The notes beneath the pieces were generated by a model, which saw only the letters and a program-made list of their open reading frames with translations, did not search any database and was not told the DNA's origin. Below are positions 33,184 through 41,475 of a DNA stretch of 51,312 nt, piece after piece. The stretch comes from Borreliella americana (GTDB taxonomy: Bacteria > Spirochaetota > Spirochaetia > Borreliales > Borreliaceae), in assembly GCF_021043605.1 (NCBI RefSeq), contig NZ_JAJNFB010000008.1, positions 1 through 51,312 of the forward strand, written 5' to 3'. The position numbers and the translations under genes are program-made. Within the stretch, counting starts at the first letter, position 1. Every line of letters starts with the position of its first letter.

Positions 33184-34578
33184 ATGTACGAAGAAAATAA
33201 TAATAATAAATTCACAATTTCATTAGAAGGCGTTCTTGACAGAAATGCCACTAAGAGTAATTTAAAAAAAGAGTTTTTAAGTCTAAAAAGGGAAAATTTT
33301 TTCAGTCAGGTTTTTGGTGATTTGAGTTATAAAAGTGGTAAGGATTTTTTCTCCTTAAGTCTTAAAAGGCTTGAAATTTTTAAAACCCCCAAAATTGATA
33401 ATTCTCAAAAATCATCGAGTTTTAAATCTTTAAATGTTTTAGGCACAAATGATTCTTTTAAGGATTTTCTAGGCTCTGATGATTATCAGAAAAAAACCCC
33501 AAAGAATGTTTTAAAAGATTTTGATTTTGATTTAAAAGACAAAATCGGCTTATTCGGCTGGCACTCAAATGAGAAAAAAAGCAGTCTAAGCTCTTGTTTA
33601 AAGCCAGAAATAGATAAATCAAATCTTGGCTTTAACGAGCATTCATATTTTAAAACTGAAAATATTAAAAACATTTTTAAGCAGAATTTTATTAATAATT
33701 CTGGTAAAGGTCAGGCTAATCTGTCAGAAAACTTTAGATTAAATTCCAATTTTAACAATATTTCCCCTTTTAAGGATTTGAAAGAACCATTAGGCGTTAA
33801 AAACGAAAACAGTCAGATTGCATGGGAAAATCTGATGTCTTTTAGAAATCTTTTTAAAGGCTCAAGCCTTGTTAATTTTTTAAATATAAAAAATGGTTTT
33901 AATGATTTAAATTCGCCTTTAGAAGAATTTAAAAATTTAAAAGACAAAAAGGCTCAGCTAAGTCTTGAAAATTTTATTTTCAAAGATTCTCAAAAAGAAA
34001 GTGCAAATAAAATACTAAAAAGAAAAAGATCTTTTGAAACAGAGCTTGAGAGAAATGATTTTTTAAGAAAACTTTATATTCTTCAAAGCTCACAAAACCC
34101 AAGTTTAAATTCAAATTCAAATTCAAATTCAAATGATTTCTCTTTTATGGTTGAGCTTGCACAGCAATTAAAAAACGAAGGACATGCAAAAAATGATTCA
34201 AAGGCAATTAACCTAGTAAGCGATTTTATAAAGGATGGGAATAATTTGGAAAAAGTTTTAAGTTTTAGGATGCCAACAGGTTCTTTAAAAAATCTAAAAG
34301 ATGCGCCTGAAGTTTTAAATAGCAAAATAATAAGCACCGCTTTTGAGCCTGGATTATACCCATTTTTGGAAAAAACTTTAGAACTTTTAGAGTGGGCTAG
34401 AAATTACGATTTTACAAGCAGTATACTAGACCCTTTAAAAAATACTTTTTCAAATCTTGGCATTCTTTTGGCACAAGCTTTTGAAAGCGTGCCTTTGGTT
34501 GAGTATATGACAAATGTGCTAAATAGTGCTAGTGAATTTAATTCAAGAGGAATTGATGATGATTCTAGAATGCCTTAA
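33184..34578 (+). CDS. Tape measure-like protein, DUF759 group (BBA50 ortholog)
   Basis: The 464-residue protein is rich in Lys, Asn, Ser and Phe and has long low-complexity stretches (FKDFLGSDD, NINNSGKGQ-type) with a hydrophobic helical C-terminus (SNLGILLAQAFESVPLVEYM). It lies after the chaperone pair and before baseplate genes, as tape measures do. At 464 residues it would set a short tail. A hexanucleotide repeat (TTCAAA) encodes SNSNSNSN near residue 310. Confidence 0.58.
   Translation: MYEENNNNKFTISLEGVLDRNATKSNLKKEFLSLKRENFFSQVFGDLSYKSGKDFFSLSLKRLEIFKTPKIDNSQKSSSFKSLNVLGTNDSFKDFLGSDDYQKKTPKNVLKDFDFDLKDKIGLFGWHSNEKKSSLSSCLKPEIDKSNLGFNEHSYFKTENIKNIFKQNFINNSGKGQANLSENFRLNSNFNNISPFKDLKEPLGVKNENSQIAWENLMSFRNLFKGSSLVNFLNIKNGFNDLNSPLEEFKNLKDKKAQLSLENFIFKDSQKESANKILKRKRSFETELERNDFLRKLYILQSSQNPSLNSNSNSNSNDFSFMVELAQQLKNEGHAKNDSKAINLVSDFIKDGNNLEKVLSFRMPTGSLKNLKDAPEVLNSKIISTAFEPGLYPFLEKTLELLEWARNYDFTSSILDPLKNTFSNLGILLAQAFESVPLVEYMTNVLNSASEFNSRGIDDDSRMP
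34105..34134 (+). repeat. TTCAAA hexanucleotide repeat in the tape measure gene
   Basis: About four to five tandem copies of a 6-bp unit encode alternating Ser-Asn. Copy changes would keep the frame and alter length by two residues each. Confidence 0.75.
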
Positions 34579-34596
34579 TTGTAAAAGAGGTTTCAA

Positions 34597-35160
34597 GTGA
34601 TTAAAGAGCAAGCCAGTAGGTTAATAAAAGAGATTGTAAATCAAATCTCAAGTTTAGTAAGCAGTTCTAATTTTGTTTTACTTTTTCCAAGGCTTGATTT
34701 TAAAGGCCTTGGGTACATTCCCCAGTTATTTTTTATTTTTACAAAGCATGACCTAATAGAAGAAAATCTCTCAAGCGTAAGCTCAGACCGAGCGGTAATT
34801 GATTTTACAAATACAAAAAGCGAATATGTGAACTTTAACATTACTCCAAAGCCCGAGATTGTAACAATTAATAAGGGGATTTTGTCATCTATTTATGATC
34901 AAACTTTACTAAGAGCTTTAAGAGAAACTCCTTTTATGAACAGCGTTTTAGAATTTAATAGCAATTTTATAAAAATGCAATTTAGGCAAAGGTTTAACTT
35001 GGGGGTTTATTACAGTATGTACAGCCCTTCGGTAGGATTTCACGAGGTGGTAAGCATTAGTTCATTAAAACTTAAAGACACGGTTTATTTGGAGGAGGTT
35101 GAAATTAGTTTGCAAGTAAAAATTTGCAAAACGTTTAATATTATGACTTATAAAGGTTAA
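34597..35160 (+). CDS. Tail/baseplate protein, DUF792 group (BBA51 ortholog)
   Basis: The 187-residue protein starts at GTG after AAGAGG. It is beta-rich from residue 45 on. In myovirus clusters the gene after the tape measure encodes a tail-tip/baseplate initiator that binds the tube; I infer that here. It is the last virion gene before the BBA52-BBA54 insert. Confidence 0.5.
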   Translation: MIKEQASRLIKEIVNQISSLVSSSNFVLLFPRLDFKGLGYIPQLFFIFTKHDLIEENLSSVSSDRAVIDFTNTKSEYVNFNITPKPEIVTINKGILSSIYDQTLLRALRETPFMNSVLEFNSNFIKMQFRQRFNLGVYYSMYSPSVGFHEVVSISSLKLKDTVYLEEVEISLQVKICKTFNIMTYKG

Positions 35161-35199
35161 AATATTAATTAAAAACATCTAAATATTAGGAGAATATTA

Positions 35200-36033
35200 A
35201 TGATAAAATTTAAACTTATTTTAATATTTTTTTTATATATTGTTTCAACTACATATGCAAGTGTGGCAAGACCATTTGATTTTAAAAAATGGAATTTCAA
35301 AAAAGACATAGATTTGGCGTACGTATTAATGTACGACGTTGACAATGGGATTTTAATTAAATCTCAAGATAAAGCCGGCAACATCAAAAGTCAAGAAATA
35401 CTTGCTAAACTTAATGCACTTAGTGTCTATTGCAATAATTTGCAGGGAATAATAAAAACAAAACTTGTTAGGGGCAGATTTCAAAAAGAAGTTAAATTAC
35501 CACTACTTAAGATTATTGGAAAATATGAATATTTAACAAGAAATTACAAAAATAAAAGCCTTATTGAAAATCCAGAATATACAAAACTTATTGCAGAGAG
35601 AATTATTAAAAAAGCTCTTTTTCTAGAAAACTATTTTCAATCCAGGCTTAAGAATATAAAATTTAGTGAAAATATTAAAAAAAGAATAGCTAATAATCGC
35701 AGCAGCCTAAAGCCCTTAAGCAGAACTAACAAATCTGTTGGCCAGAAGTTTTCAAACTCTAGACCTTCCAAAAGACCACAAAGTGTAAAAAAATGTAACA
35801 AAAGACGACCCTTGGATAATTATGATCTTAAATGCTCAGAAGGCAAGTTTTTAGCTGATCCAGACCAAGACTCAGACGAACTAGAAATAGAGTACCAAGA
35901 TGAGCTAGAAAGCGAAGATCCAGATGAAAGTGAAATAGAGTATCAAGATGAGCTAGAAAGCGAAGACTATGCGCTTAGTGAGTCTCAAAGTGAAGATGAG
36001 TTTTTTGATTCTCCTGAAGATCAGTTTATTTAA
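35200..36033 (+). CDS. Exported protein BBA52 ortholog with acidic repeat tail
   Basis: The 277-residue protein has a cleavable signal peptide (MIKFKLILIFFLYIVSTTYAS) without a lipobox. Residues 25-160 are helical and basic; 160-210 are very basic (NRSSLKPLSRTNK, KRPQSVKKCNKRR); the last 60 are strongly acidic with two copies of a 16-residue repeat (EIEYQDELESED). It is recognised as BBA52, reported as an outer-membrane protein needed for vector-to-host transmission and switched off in mammals. It has its own AGGAGAA and probably its own promoter inside the tail operon. Confidence 0.8.
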   Translation: MIKFKLILIFFLYIVSTTYASVARPFDFKKWNFKKDIDLAYVLMYDVDNGILIKSQDKAGNIKSQEILAKLNALSVYCNNLQGIIKTKLVRGRFQKEVKLPLLKIIGKYEYLTRNYKNKSLIENPEYTKLIAERIIKKALFLENYFQSRLKNIKFSENIKKRIANNRSSLKPLSRTNKSVGQKFSNSRPSKRPQSVKKCNKRRPLDNYDLKCSEGKFLADPDQDSDELEIEYQDELESEDPDESEIEYQDELESEDYALSESQSEDEFFDSPEDQFI

Positions 36034-36132
36034 ATTTTTAAATTTGAATGTTTTTTTGATTTACTTTGAAAGTTTTTAATATTTAGGTTTTTAATTTTGT
36101 AATTTAGAACAATTTTTATTTGGAGAATATTA

Positions 36133-36408
36133 ATGAGACAATTTATTTTAATTTCTTTTTTATTTTTAAGTTTTAATCTATATTCTTATGATCTTCAAGA
36201 TGACGAAGAGATTGCAGTCAAGTTCTTATACGAAGAAGTAAAAATTGGTGGCAATTTAACCGAAGACCAGTCTGTTTCTTCTGTTGAAAGGTTAATACAA
36301 AATGCAATTAATAAAATAGGGCCTGAGAATATTTTAAACATTGAGCATAATATAACTTTTAATGGTTTGTCTGTAATGGTGATCTATAAGCTTAAAAAGC
36401 AAGGGTAG
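36133..36408 (+). CDS. Small exported protein (BBA53 ortholog), first of a tandem pair
   Basis: The 91-residue protein has signal peptide MRQFILISFLFLSFNLYSYD without lipobox. The rest has a compact alpha/beta pattern ending in 'ENILNIEHNITFNGLSVMVI'. It follows TGGAGAA. The next gene is a clear paralog. The role is unknown. Confidence 0.68.
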   Translation: MRQFILISFLFLSFNLYSYDLQDDEEIAVKFLYEEVKIGGNLTEDQSVSSVERLIQNAINKIGPENILNIEHNITFNGLSVMVIYKLKKQG

Positions 36409-36446
36409 CAATGTATTTGAAAGTTTAAGGTAAGTTGGTAGCATTT

Positions 36447-36713
36447 GTGAGAAAGGTTTTTACAATTTTTATTTTATTTTTTTGTTTATCTTTTAATTTG
36501 CATTCTTATTCTGTTGAGAATGGTGCAGCTATTAAGGTTAAAATTTTCAATTTTAAACTAAATCAGCAGAGATCTTTTGAGGAATTAGAAGAAAATTTAA
36601 GACTTTTTATTCAAAAAATAGGTTCAAAAAATGTGTTAGACATTAATCATAAGGTTTTGTTCACTGGGGTGGATGTTGCAGTAATGGTGATTTACAAATC
36701 AAATAAGGAGTAG
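36447..36713 (+). CDS. Small exported protein (BBA54-like), paralog of the preceding gene
   Basis: I start it at GTG 36447 (MRKVFTIFILFFCLSFNLHSYS), parallel to the preceding gene; a TTG at 36435 is possible. The product is 88 residues. The signal peptides end in FNLYSY and FNLHSY; the C-termini share 'NxLxINHxVxFxGxxVxVMVIYK'. This indicates a tandem duplication. No lipobox. Confidence 0.62.
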   Translation: MRKVFTIFILFFCLSFNLHSYSVENGAAIKVKIFNFKLNQQRSFEELEENLRLFIQKIGSKNVLDINHKVLFTGVDVAVMVIYKSNKE

Positions 36714-36783
36714 AAAGTTAAATTTTGTTTTTACTTTTAGCCTGATTTGTTGTTAATTTAAAAAGGAGTTTTATTTAAAAAAG

Positions 36784-37722
36784 ATGTTAATATTTCAGTA
36801 TGATTTTAAGATTGAATTTTACAATACGGTTGATCCTAAGAATAATAGCGCTGGTGGCAGGCTTGCGGGGCTAAGGCCTAGAGTTGTTATTACCACTAAA
36901 AATGGTGCTCCCGATTTGAATATTTTTATTCAAAATACATATTCTGAGAATAATTTAATAATTAGCAAAAAGGCCAAACTTCAAATTTTTAATGTGCCTT
37001 TAAATTTTTCTGATTTTAAGACCGCAGATATTGTAAAAATTTATTATAAAAAGTTTTCAGATCAGCAAGATTACCAGTTTATTATGGCTGGGTATTTGGG
37101 AGCACCTGTTGAAAGAATTGGTAGGTCTGAGAATTTTAGTTTTGAGTGTGAATTGTATCTTTTGTCCAAAGCGACCTTTTTAGAGAAAAAATTTGAGTAT
37201 AAAAATTTCAAAGGCAGCACTATTGCTGATGCAATAAATTATGTGTTTAAGGACAAAGCAATCTTTTTTATGAATGAGCTTGAAAAAATAAAAGTTATCA
37301 AAGAGAGCTTTGCGTGCAACTCGCCAAAAGGATTAATAGAATTCCTAAGGCGACAAGGATACGTTGATGCTGTCATTGTTGATATTGGGAATTGTGAGCA
37401 AGATGTTGATTTGAAATTTATTTTCATGAATTTTGAACAGTTTGTTTCTGGACAGCACAAAAGACTTGAAGATTATGGGCTTTTGTTTGTGCCTCAAAAG
37501 GATGCTTTAGGGTTTAAATCTGGGTTAAGTTTGTATCAAGCGCAAGTGCTTTTTACTCACAACATTAAGATTGCAGATAATCTAAGCTTTAAAGACCGGC
37601 ATGGAAATACGATCAACTGCAGGCTTAAAAACACCAGTGCTAGATTAAGCAGCACCAGAGAGTGTGTTTTAAATTTAGAGCTTTACTCAGAAAGTAAAAA
37701 GGAAATTTATTATGCAAAATAA
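36784..37722 (+). CDS. Baseplate hub-like protein, DUF693 group (BBA55 or BBA54 ortholog)
   Basis: The 312-residue protein has the pattern of phage late-control/hub proteins: 'LRPRVVITTKNGAPDLNIFI' with 'NTYSENNLIISKKAKLQI', then 'VKIYYKKF...FIMAGYLGAP' and a middle domain 'KGSTIADAINYVF' similar to GpD's S-x-S-VIxALxxAF wording. It overlaps the spike gene by 11 nt. Hub plus spike form the central tail tip. Confidence 0.65.
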   Translation: MLIFQYDFKIEFYNTVDPKNNSAGGRLAGLRPRVVITTKNGAPDLNIFIQNTYSENNLIISKKAKLQIFNVPLNFSDFKTADIVKIYYKKFSDQQDYQFIMAGYLGAPVERIGRSENFSFECELYLLSKATFLEKKFEYKNFKGSTIADAINYVFKDKAIFFMNELEKIKVIKESFACNSPKGLIEFLRRQGYVDAVIVDIGNCEQDVDLKFIFMNFEQFVSGQHKRLEDYGLLFVPQKDALGFKSGLSLYQAQVLFTHNIKIADNLSFKDRHGNTINCRLKNTSARLSSTRECVLNLELYSESKKEIYYAK

Positions 37723-38281
37723 TGATTTTGGCGTGGCCCCAGGCAGCCTTAAAGGTTTTTCTGCTAGTGTGTCAAAGCAGTTTCTTTTTGAAAATGTTTT
37801 TATTTGCAGAATAGGTGTTATTAAGAGCTTTGATTTTAAATCTCAAACGGGTGTTGTTACTATTAAAGAGTACGAAGGGCTAGAAATTAATACTTGCAGT
37901 ATATCTAACTTTAATCTTGATTTATCAGCAGAAGATGAGGTGATTTTACTTCAAAGTAATGTTAATATTTTCCAAGAAAGTGATAATAATCATTTTGATA
38001 AAAATTATTATTACATTCTAAGTGCTCTTAATCCTAAAAAAATTGGCATTAAGCTTGATCAGTTTAAATTGAGCGCGCAAGAGCTTGATTCACAAAGTAA
38101 AAATATAAAATTTAAAGCTAAAAAATTGATCATTGATGTGGATAATATTGAAATTAAAGGCAATTTAAAGATTAATGGAACCAAGTTTGAAAATCATATG
38201 CACAGTTCTGGTACTCTAACTTATGTTAATAGTAGTGGTGCGCCAACAACTACAACCGGAAAAACAGGCCCTATTGCTTGA
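37712..38281 (+). CDS. Tail spike, gpV/gp45-like, with HxH tip (BBA56 or BBA55 ortholog)
   Basis: The 189-residue protein has an OB-like N-terminal domain (FICRIGVIKSFDFKSQTGVV, LSAEDEVILLQSN), then a beta-helix with short repeated strands (KSKNIKFKAKKLIIDVDNIE, then IKGNLKINGTKF), and the apex 'ENHMHSSGT...TGKTGP'. The His162-Met-His164 motif followed by TG-x-TGP is the signature of P2 gpV-type spike tips, where the histidines bind iron. This is the membrane-puncturing point of a contractile tail. Confidence 0.75.
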   Translation: MQNNDFGVAPGSLKGFSASVSKQFLFENVFICRIGVIKSFDFKSQTGVVTIKEYEGLEINTCSISNFNLDLSAEDEVILLQSNVNIFQESDNNHFDKNYYYILSALNPKKIGIKLDQFKLSAQELDSQSKNIKFKAKKLIIDVDNIEIKGNLKINGTKFENHMHSSGTLTYVNSSGAPTTTTGKTGPIA

Positions 38282-38334
38282 AGTGGTTTTTGTATTTACT
38301 TTTTCTTTTTTAAAGTAATCTTGCTGCCAAGGGT

Positions 38335-39474
38335 TTATTGATGATTGTTTTCTGCCAATAATATTAGGTTTATTACTTGGTTTGCAAACTCTTTTGTTGC
38401 GTTAATTATTTTGTTGATATTGTTGGTTGTTAATTTAGACTCTGCTTTTAGTTGTTCTTTTGTGTTTTTGTATTCATTTTTCACTTTAGTAAATTTTTCA
38501 GCCAAAATTTTATATTTTTGAGCTTTGAATTTATTGTAAAGTTTTGGGTTTGGATGAAACTTAAAGCTCAAGTCCCAGTCTATTTGACTTAAATTTTCTT
38601 TTTCCTGCCATTTTTTAGCAGCATCTATGACCTTTTTTATTGTGCCTGTTCCCAGGGGATCTTTAGTATCTTCAAAAATAAGCTCACTTTTGTTTAGTTC
38701 TTCTAGTAATTTGTTTTTTATTATTTCCATGTTATTGGTATTAATGTTGTTAATATTGCTCTCAATTGATTCTTTTGCTGTGTTTAGAGAGTTTTCTTGA
38801 TCCTTAGATAAATTTTCAAGTTCTTTAAATGCTTTAGATGTTTCTAGAGCTTGGATTGCATTTAGTGCTTTATCCAGAGAATCTCTAACTTGCTGTGCGT
38901 ATTCTTTTGTTGCGTCATTTTCTTTTTTTTGATCAAAAATTTTGTCTTGATCATTATTAATTTCTTCTTTTTCAATCTCGGTAAGTATTGTTTCATTGGT
39001 GGTTGTTGAAATTTTAAACTCTATTGTATTTGGATTTAAAGGTTTTTGCATATTTTCGCCTAATTTTTGATCTGTGGTTTCATCAGAAGCGCCTATTAAC
39101 AATAATTTTTCTTGTATTTTTGCAATTTCTTCTTCTGATTTTGCCATATTTTCTTCTTCTGGCTTTTCCAGTGGCATTAGGCTTTCGCCATCAAATTCAG
39201 ATTTTAAGGACATCTCTTGTGTTCCAGGTTCAATTTTTTCAATTTCCAAAATAGGAGGTGTACTTTGATTTATGTTTGCATCATTTTCTTTTTTTAATTT
39301 AGAGCCTGATTCAAACTGTAAGCTCTTTTTAATGGCTTCTGAAATATTTTTTAATTTATATTCGTTTAAGGCTTGGTTTTTATCGTTTGTATCCATATTT
39401 GGATTACAGCTAATAACTAGCAGCAATGTTGCAAATATTGAGATTTTTAAAGCTTTTCTAAGCTTGCTTTTCAA
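38335..39474 (-). CDS. Lipoprotein BBA57 ortholog
   Basis: The lipoprotein has 379 residues from a TTG start at 39474 (MKSKLRKALKISIFATLLLVISC, Cys23). The TTG has AAAGGAG 9 nt upstream; the upstream in-frame ATG at 39522 would start before or at the -10 box (TATAAT at 39511-39516) and cannot be on the message. The mature protein is acidic at first, with a low-complexity segment, and then helical with coiled-coil stretches. BBA57 is an RpoS-dependent lipoprotein needed early in mammalian infection in B. burgdorferi. Confidence 0.82.
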   Translation of the reverse strand: MKSKLRKALKISIFATLLLVISCNPNMDTNDKNQALNEYKLKNISEAIKKSLQFESGSKLKKENDANINQSTPPILEIEKIEPGTQEMSLKSEFDGESLMPLEKPEEENMAKSEEEIAKIQEKLLLIGASDETTDQKLGENMQKPLNPNTIEFKISTTTNETILTEIEKEEINNDQDKIFDQKKENDATKEYAQQVRDSLDKALNAIQALETSKAFKELENLSKDQENSLNTAKESIESNINNINTNNMEIIKNKLLEELNKSELIFEDTKDPLGTGTIKKVIDAAKKWQEKENLSQIDWDLSFKFHPNPKLYNKFKAQKYKILAEKFTKVKNEYKNTKEQLKAESKLTTNNINKIINATKEFANQVINLILLAENNHQ

Positions 39475-39510
39475 AGCCTTGCACTCCTTTAAAAAAGAAT
39501 ATTGAGAAAC

Positions 39511-39516
39511 ATTATA
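39511..39516 (-). promoter_or_regulatory. -10 box of BBA57
   Basis: The minus strand reads TGGTATAATG, an extended -10 element, with no good -35 box at 16-18 bp. Extended -10 promoters without -35 match RpoS-dependent Borrelia genes. Confidence 0.5.
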
Positions 39517-39539
39517 CCACATTTTTTGTATTTTGATTT

Positions 39540-39960
39540 TATTTTAAAATATAAAAATCCCCTTAAGGGGGATTTAAGGGGGGGGGTATCATAGATTTTG
39601 TATTATTATTTTTAAATCTCTATTCTTACTGTTTTGTAGAAATTAACATTTAATAATTTATAATCGTTACCTTTGGTCCTTTTGTAATTTGGCGTTGAAG
39701 TGGTGGTGCTGTTTTTAAATTTTCTAAAATTTTCAGCACCATTCCTTTCTTCTTTATTTTATATTGATACAAAGAATTTACTTTGTACTAAGTGTACAGC
39801 ATACTTAGGATTTTTCAGATTTATCAATAAAGGAGAACATCGGGTGAAATTCGATGTTCCTTTGAATATATTAATATATTTAAATTTAGGCTTAAAATTT
39901 TAACTGCTAGCTAATAAGATGTTTTTAAAATATTAAAATGTTTTTATTGTCCTACTAATT
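39540..39960. other. Gap with a nine-G tract and several hairpins
   Basis: No convincing gene is present. Contents: AATCCCC/GGGGATT near 39567-39574 followed by nine G residues (39578-39586); a stem TGGTGCTG/CAGCACCA (39704-39711 with 39734-39741); a GTACTAAGTGTAC palindrome (39785-39797); and a stem GAACATCG/CGATGTTC around 39836-39860. These could belong to an untranslated RNA. A possible BBA58-like frame at 39700-39903 is not supported. Confidence 0.5.
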
Positions 39961-40170
39961 TTATTCATCATCATCTTCTTCAGAGCTGTTGTCGGCATTT
40001 TCTTCTATTTCGGCTTTTGATTGTGAATTTTTCTTTTTTTCATCTTTTTTTTCTTGCTCGAATTCTTTGTGCACATTATGAAAAATAGAATCTATTAAAA
40101 TTCCACGACCAATTGCACTGCAAGACACAATAAATATTGAAAATGAAATAAATATTATTTTTTTAACCAT
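39961..40170 (-). CDS. Small lipoprotein BBA59 ortholog
   Basis: The 69-residue lipoprotein has lipobox IFIVSC (Cys17), then AIGRGILIDSIFHNV and a highly charged end (EQEKKDEKKK, SSEEDDDE). The ATG follows AAAGGAA. It is probably outer-surface; the function is unknown. Confidence 0.72.
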   Translation of the reverse strand: MVKKIIFISFSIFIVSCSAIGRGILIDSIFHNVHKEFEQEKKDEKKKNSQSKAEIEENADNSSEEDDDE

Positions 40171-40269
40171 TTAATCATTCCTTTAACCTAATCAATTTAG
40201 GTGTAATTATATATCATAAAATTATATTAATCAATTAGATGTATGTTATTTTGAAAGTCCGAGTTAATT

Positions 40270-41118
40270 TTATACATATTCTTTTTGAATTACTGATTTT
40301 AGACTATTTAAGTCTGTTGTCATGTTTAAAATTTGAATGAAATTTTTATTCATTTGAAAGACTTGATTGTGAGGTAGTAGTTCTAATTCTATTGTTTTTT
40401 CACTAATAGATAATTTGTTGTAATCTATTGAATGATAATCTTTTTTGTTTTTTATTTGAAATCTATAGATAGGATTTAAGTATTTTTCACTAATACCCTT
40501 TTTAATTGTTTCTTTAAGGTCTTTTAAAATATAATCTTTGAGTTTTCGGCTGTCGTTTGGGGGATTGAGCATAATGCTAATAATGCTTTCATCATTTTTA
40601 TTTTTAAGGTTTAAAGCAAATAATAAGTCTTGATTCTGAAAGAAATTATCAATATTTTCAATATCTTTGAAATTTTTTAAAGTTGAGGTTTTTGAATTTT
40701 TTGGGTTTTTAAAGTCTAACAATTTTTTATTGATTAAAATGCTCAATGACTCCACTTTTCCCTGTGCAAACAAGATTTTATCTTCTGTTTGTTGAAATTC
40801 CTTTTCTCTTTTGATTGTAAAATCAAGTGTGAATGTTTGAATCGGATAAGCTTGTTTGTAGTACTTCTCAATACTTTTTGGAACTTGGTTTGATTGTCTT
40901 ATTTCTATCGTTTGAATGGATACTGCAGGGATTATTTTTGCTGCAGGTTGTTTATTTCTTTCACGAGCTTGTTTGTCGAGGGTTTGTTTGTCAGACATTT
41001 GCTTTTCAGAGGTTTGCTCTTTAGACGTTTGCTTTTTAGGCGTTTTCTCTTTATTTGTAAATAAATCACAAGACAATATCAGAATTTCTAGTAATATTAA
41101 AATTACTCTTTTACTCAT
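40270..41118 (-). CDS. Surface lipoprotein P27 (BBA60 ortholog)
   Basis: The 282-residue lipoprotein has lipobox LEILILSC (Cys17) and a tether of five degenerate 5-residue repeats (KKQTS, KEQTS, EKQMS, DKQTL, DKQAR). The globular part is mixed alpha/beta (EDKILFAQGKVESLSILINK). It is recognised as the P27 surface lipoprotein of lp54. The downstream gene is a paralog without the signal peptide. ATG after AAGGAGAA. Confidence 0.8.
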   Translation of the reverse strand: MSKRVILILLEILILSCDLFTNKEKTPKKQTSKEQTSEKQMSDKQTLDKQARERNKQPAAKIIPAVSIQTIEIRQSNQVPKSIEKYYKQAYPIQTFTLDFTIKREKEFQQTEDKILFAQGKVESLSILINKKLLDFKNPKNSKTSTLKNFKDIENIDNFFQNQDLLFALNLKNKNDESIISIMLNPPNDSRKLKDYILKDLKETIKKGISEKYLNPIYRFQIKNKKDYHSIDYNKLSISEKTIELELLPHNQVFQMNKNFIQILNMTTDLNSLKSVIQKEYV

Positions 41119-41475
41119 TTATTTCTCCTTATCCTTTTGTTTGTTCATTATATAATTAATATCAATTATTAATAAGGCGGTTTAAAGTTTATTTGATTAA
41201 AATTTTTAAAAACTATTAGAAATTAATTTTTGCAAAAAGAAGCTCTTTAATGCAACAAGAACTTCTTTTGGAGGTAGTTAAAAAATAGTGTTATTTTTTA
41301 TTATTGATTAATAACCTACTGGCTTTGATGAAGTATGTAGACATTCTTAAATTATAGCTCAGATTTTAAAATATAGATTTTACTTGTTTTTGAAATTTAT
41401 ACAAAGAGGACCCATGTTGAGAGCCTCTTTGAAACGTGTGTGGGAAGTGTTTATTATTATTTTTAATAAATAAAA
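41119..41475. other. Gap between P27 and BBA61
   Basis: No gene. A stem AAAAGAAG/CTTCTTTT lies around 41235-41265, and a terminator for the BBA61 gene lies at 41401-41432. The P27 promoter should be near 41140-41200. Confidence 0.5.
41401..41432 (-). terminator. Terminator of BBA61
   Basis: CAAAGAGG and CCTCTTTG form an 8-bp stem about 45 bp past the gene's stop. Confidence 0.6.

Noticed and set aside
39700..39903. Possible 67-codon gene (BBA58-like) on the plus strand
   Set aside because: There is no ribosome binding site, the start is a non-ATG codon, and the frame runs through two strong hairpins and a palindrome; amino-acid make-up is what AT-rich random DNA gives.
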